Source: Blautia caecimuris
GTDB taxonomy: Bacteria; Bacillota; Clostridia; Lachnospirales; Lachnospiraceae
NCBI RefSeq assembly: GCF_024622975.1
Contig: NZ_JANJZT010000002.1
Coordinates: forward strand, 1-64,000
DNA length: 64,000 nucleotides
Direction: 5' to 3'
A program made the translations under genes and the position numbers. This document shows, in pieces, positions 63,907 through 64,000 of this stretch (positions are counted from its first letter, which is position 1; every line of letters begins with the position of its first letter). The notes beneath the pieces are model-generated. The model ran no database searches. It worked only from the letters and a program-made list of their open reading frames with translations, and was not told where the DNA came from.

Positions 63907-64000
63907 AGATTACCGTTTACAGATTGCCACGAAAATGTTATCAGAAACTTCTGAAAATATTTCCGAAATTTCCTCGCAAATCGGTTATGAATGTCCCGGC
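63899..64000 (+). pseudogene. C-terminal AraC-type HTH fragment, runs off the window
   Basis: The frame LIKDYRLQIATKMLSETSEN then ISEISSQIGYECPG matches the second helix-turn-helix of AraC/XylS regulators and begins right where the ArsR homology ends, without a start codon. The join suggests a deletion or recombination between two regulator genes. The rest lies outside the window. Confidence 0.65.

Overview
The window looks like a chromosomal segment of a low-to-mid G+C, spore-forming-lineage Firmicute, most probably a gut Lachnospiraceae (Clostridia); the genus cannot be fixed from sequence alone. Pointers are the dgt-dnaG-rpoD-trmK-Nif3 order, the tandem glycine riboswitch before an AGCS carrier, a T-box leader, an ABC-F gene behind a leader-peptide attenuator, AGGAGG ribosome binding sites, TTGACA-N17-TATAAT promoters, and EFR1-type ferredoxin and pyrB-pyrI genes. 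Most genes lie on the minus strand.

Layout. 1-1.8 kb: an AT-rich accessory edge with the 3' end of an IS91-like transposase, a large imperfect palindrome and two GNAT acetyltransferases. 2.0-9.5 kb (minus): one probable operon pheA - DUF815 AAA+ ATPase - exopolyphosphatase - polyphosphate kinase - PTS-IIC-like membrane protein. 9.5-11.9 kb: a small membrane protein, pyrB-pyrI (plus) and the RNase P RNA (minus). 11.9-19.1 kb (minus): nucleoside kinase, Nif3 protein, TrmK, sigma-70 RpoD, DNA primase and dGTPase. 19.3-19.6 kb: two identical tRNA-Leu(AAG) genes, each with its own promoter. 19.7-31.9 kb (minus): two cell-surface proteins, then rseP-dxr-cdsA-uppS, frr-pyrH-lipoprotein and smpB-rnr-secG, covering isoprenoid, lipid, ribosome-recycling, RNA-decay and secretion functions. 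32.1-35.6 kb: a large polytopic membrane protein and enolase. 35.6-36.7 kb: a gene-poor stretch with a promoter-terminator transcript containing three repeats and broken IS256 and IS30 transposase starts. 36.7-45.4 kb: an aldose-1-epimerase-like gene and a TetR-controlled redox operon (GlpA-like, GlpB-like, DUF1667, AGPS-like FAD enzyme, FGGY kinase). 45.6-53.9 kb (minus): a Bce-type detoxification locus with a response regulator, a short-loop sensor kinase, a split-permease ABC transporter and a second ABC transporter behind its own promoter. 54.0-63.3 kb: TraX-like and EFR1 proteins, purC, TrmH-family methylase, AlkD-like protein, a glycine-riboswitch AGCS carrier, a T-box BASS carrier and an ABC-F antibiotic-resistance-type protein. 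63.7-64.0 kb: an ArsR gene broken and joined to an AraC tail.

The most noteworthy regulatory finding is the ABC-F leader: a 7-codon peptide gene followed by four mutually exclusive pairing segments that form a textbook attenuator. Other leads are a T-box with a probable Ile specifier on a BASS-family carrier, the 35.8 kb structured transcript with three SD-like repeats, direct 11-bp repeats at the second ABC promoter, the AGPS-like enzyme in a glycerol-phosphate-type redox operon, and an A34 leucine tRNA pair. No CRISPR array, prophage, rRNA or intact insertion sequence was seen.
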